DNA of 64,000 nucleotides from contig NZ_BAUJ01000027.1 in the NCBI RefSeq assembly GCF_000496695.1, positions 1-64,000 of the forward strand, written 5' to 3'. This DNA is from Vibrio halioticoli NBRC 102217 (GTDB lineage Bacteria; Pseudomonadota; Gammaproteobacteria; Enterobacterales; Vibrionaceae). The notes below the pieces were generated by a model. It was given only the letters and a program-made list of their open reading frames with translations, did no database searches and was not told the DNA's origin. The position numbers and the translations under genes were made by a program. Shown piece by piece: positions 62,815 through 64,000 of this stretch (its first letter is position 1; each line of letters opens with the position of its first letter).

Positions 62815-63615
62815 ATGAGACTGATTCCGTTAAGCAATGCTGAGAAAGTAGGTAAGTGGGCAGCGCGTCATATTGTTGAAAGCATTAATAAATTTCAACC
62901 AACTGCTGAACGACCATTTGTACTTGGTCTACCAACAGGTGGTACTCCATTAACTACATATAAAGCTCTTATCGATTTGTATAAAGCGGGTGAAGTTAGC
63001 TTTAAACACGTAGTAACTTTTAACATGGATGAGTATGTGGGTATTGATCCTAACCATCCTGAATCTTACCGTTCTTTCATGTACAACAACTTCTTTAACC
63101 ACGTTGATGTACAAGAAGAAAACATTAATCTACTTGACGGTTTAGCGGATGATATCGACGCTCATTGCGCGGCATACGAAGCGAAAATGAAGTCTTATGG
63201 CAAGATTAACTTGTTCATGGGCGGCGTAGGCATTGATGGCCACATCGCATTTAATGAGCCTGGTTCATCTCTATCTTCACGCACTCGTATTAAGACGTTA
63301 ACTGAAGATACTCGTATTGCTAACTCTCGCTTCTTTGATGGCGATATCACGCAAGTGCCTAAATACGCACTCACTATTGGTGTTGCGACTTTGCTAGATG
63401 CTGAAGAAGTGATGATTCTGTCTTTAGGTCACAATAAAGCACAAGCGCTACAAATGGCGGTAGAAGGTTCTATCAACCACATGTGGACTGTAACTGCACT
63501 ACAACTTCACAATAAAGCTGTGATTGTTGCTGATGAACCAGCACAACAAGAGCTTAAAGTGAAAACAGTTAAATACTTTAATGAGCTAGAAGCTGAGAAC
63601 ATTAAAGGTCTATAA
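62815..63615 (+). CDS. nagB: Glucosamine-6-phosphate deaminase
   Basis: This 266-aa cytosolic enzyme converts glucosamine-6-phosphate to fructose-6-phosphate and ammonia, the reverse direction of GlmS metabolism, for growth on chitin-derived N-acetylglucosamine. Motifs are [16 protein letters not shown], the catalytic NMDEYVG and [18 protein letters not shown]. The length equals E. coli NagB. An AAAGGT ribosome-binding site precedes the ATG. The divergent layout with deoR-glmS suggests joint control of synthesis and breakdown of glucosamine-6-phosphate. Confidence 0.98.
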   Translation: MRLIPLSNAEKVGKWAARHIVESINKFQPTAERPFVLGLPTGGTPLTTYKALIDLYKAGEVSFKHVVTFNMDEYVGIDPNHPESYRSFMYNNFFNHVDVQEENINLLDGLADDIDAHCAAYEAKMKSYGKINLFMGGVGIDGHIAFNEPGSSLSSRTRIKTLTEDTRIANSRFFDGDITQVPKYALTIGVATLLDAEEVMILSLGHNKAQALQMAVEGSINHMWTVTALQLHNKAVIVADEPAQQELKVKTVKYFNELEAENIKGL

Positions 63616-63636
63616 TTAAACTGATTATAGTAAAGC

Positions 63637-63668
63637 TAAAAAAACCACCGCAAGGTGGTTTTTTTGTT
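63637..63668. terminator. Bidirectional terminator between nagB and the mtlR-like gene
   Basis: AAAACCACC and GGTGGTTTT form a perfect 9-bp stem around GCAA, with A and T runs on both sides. The flanking genes are convergent. Confidence 0.88.
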
Positions 63669-64000
63669 TTAAGAGGTGAGGTCATTCTCTTGGCATAGCT
63701 GAGCGACGATATCAGTGACCGCTAACACTAAAGTGGAACGCACCCTTTGAAAGTGACGGGTTAAAAACATATCTAATGTTGCACCGTTCATGCCTTCAAG
63801 GAGTGTGGCATCAAACTCTAATGGAGTAATGCCTTTAATGGCGTTAATTCTATTTAATTCAAATAAAACATCGACTTCAGTAAAGCTAACATCATCCCCT
63901 TGAATTTTTGCCCACTCTCTTAGAGTGACGAATATTTCGATATCGTCATACACTTCTTTGGAGATACTTCCTAACCCTAGTAATAGCTTGGTACGAACTT
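63669..64000 (-). CDS. mtlR: MtlR-like mannitol operon repressor, C-terminal part
   Basis: The gene continues past the right edge; 109 codons are in the window, from 63998 down to the stop. The sequence LLLGLGSISKEVYDDIEIFVTLREW followed later by a C-terminal RVRSTLVLAVTDIVAQL matches the E. coli MtlR arrangement, in which 'EYEDIELL' and 'AVRSTMVLSLTELI' occupy the same places. MtlR represses the mannitol PTS operon without a recognised DNA-binding domain. In Vibrio it lies after mtlA-mtlD, which would be beyond the edge. The GTG at 63953 is internal and not the true start. Confidence 0.78.
   Translation of the reverse strand, partial: VRTKLLLGLGSISKEVYDDIEIFVTLREWAKIQGDDVSFTEVDVLFELNRINAIKGITPLEFDATLLEGMNGATLDMFLTRHFQRVRSTLVLAVTDIVAQLCQENDLTS

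Overview
The window is chromosomal DNA of a gammaproteobacterium, almost certainly a Vibrio or close Vibrionaceae relative. The evidence is the rpsU-yqeY-dnaG-rpoD macromolecular-synthesis operon, the tsaD/plsY/folB/folK/uppP/cca/ygiM/ygiF/glnE/hldE block, the ridA-pyrIB-argF-rraB-valS-holC-pepA/lptFG block, a secreted PL7 alginate lyase and a carried GspAB pair. These assignments come from reading translations; no database search was run.

Layout. 1-5.3 kb: the end of a fumarylacetoacetate-hydrolase-family gene, a glycerate kinase, a three-domain alginate lyase, a lipoprotein glycerophosphodiesterase and tRNA-Ile2(CAU). 5.5-27 kb: housekeeping genes for replication, transcription, tRNA modification, folate, phospholipid and undecaprenyl metabolism, with gspAB, a phosphate transporter and hldE. 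27-40 kb: ridA, pyrimidine and arginine genes with visible regulation (a pyr leader peptide plus attenuator, and tandem ARG boxes), rraB, a putatively Fur-controlled membrane protein, valS-holC-pepA, lptFG and tRNA-Leu(CAA). 40-43 kb: a small secreted protein, a PAS-GGDEF diguanylate cyclase and a patatin.

43-53.4 kb is an accessory catabolic cluster on the minus strand. It holds a CoA-transferase pair, a cupin, an SDR, a 3-hydroxyacyl-CoA-dehydrogenase-like enzyme, a cyclase/hydrolase, a thiolase, a beta-keto acid cleavage enzyme (BKACE), a LysR regulator and a sodium symporter. The logic is: import, ring opening, oxidation to a beta-keto acid, BKACE cleavage with acetyl-CoA to acetoacetate plus an acyl-CoA, then activation and thiolysis of acetoacetate. 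The symporter gene is followed by two overlapping genes of 37 and 39 codons for one-helix membrane proteins. A third such gene of 32 codons, which looks paralogous to the second, lies beyond a terminator.

54.66-59.79 kb is the most striking part. It is a 5.1-kb element with Tn7-type terminal inverted repeats, and its right end lies exactly 25 bp downstream of the glmS stop codon (the canonical attTn7 position). It has no transposase genes. It carries one intact gene for a 1289-aa reverse transcriptase fused to a nitrilase domain, which resembles the UG1/DRT type 1 anti-phage systems, and a decayed fragment of a type I restriction hsdR gene. glmS, a DeoR-family regulator, nagB and the end of an mtlR-like gene complete an amino-sugar/mannitol region at the right edge.
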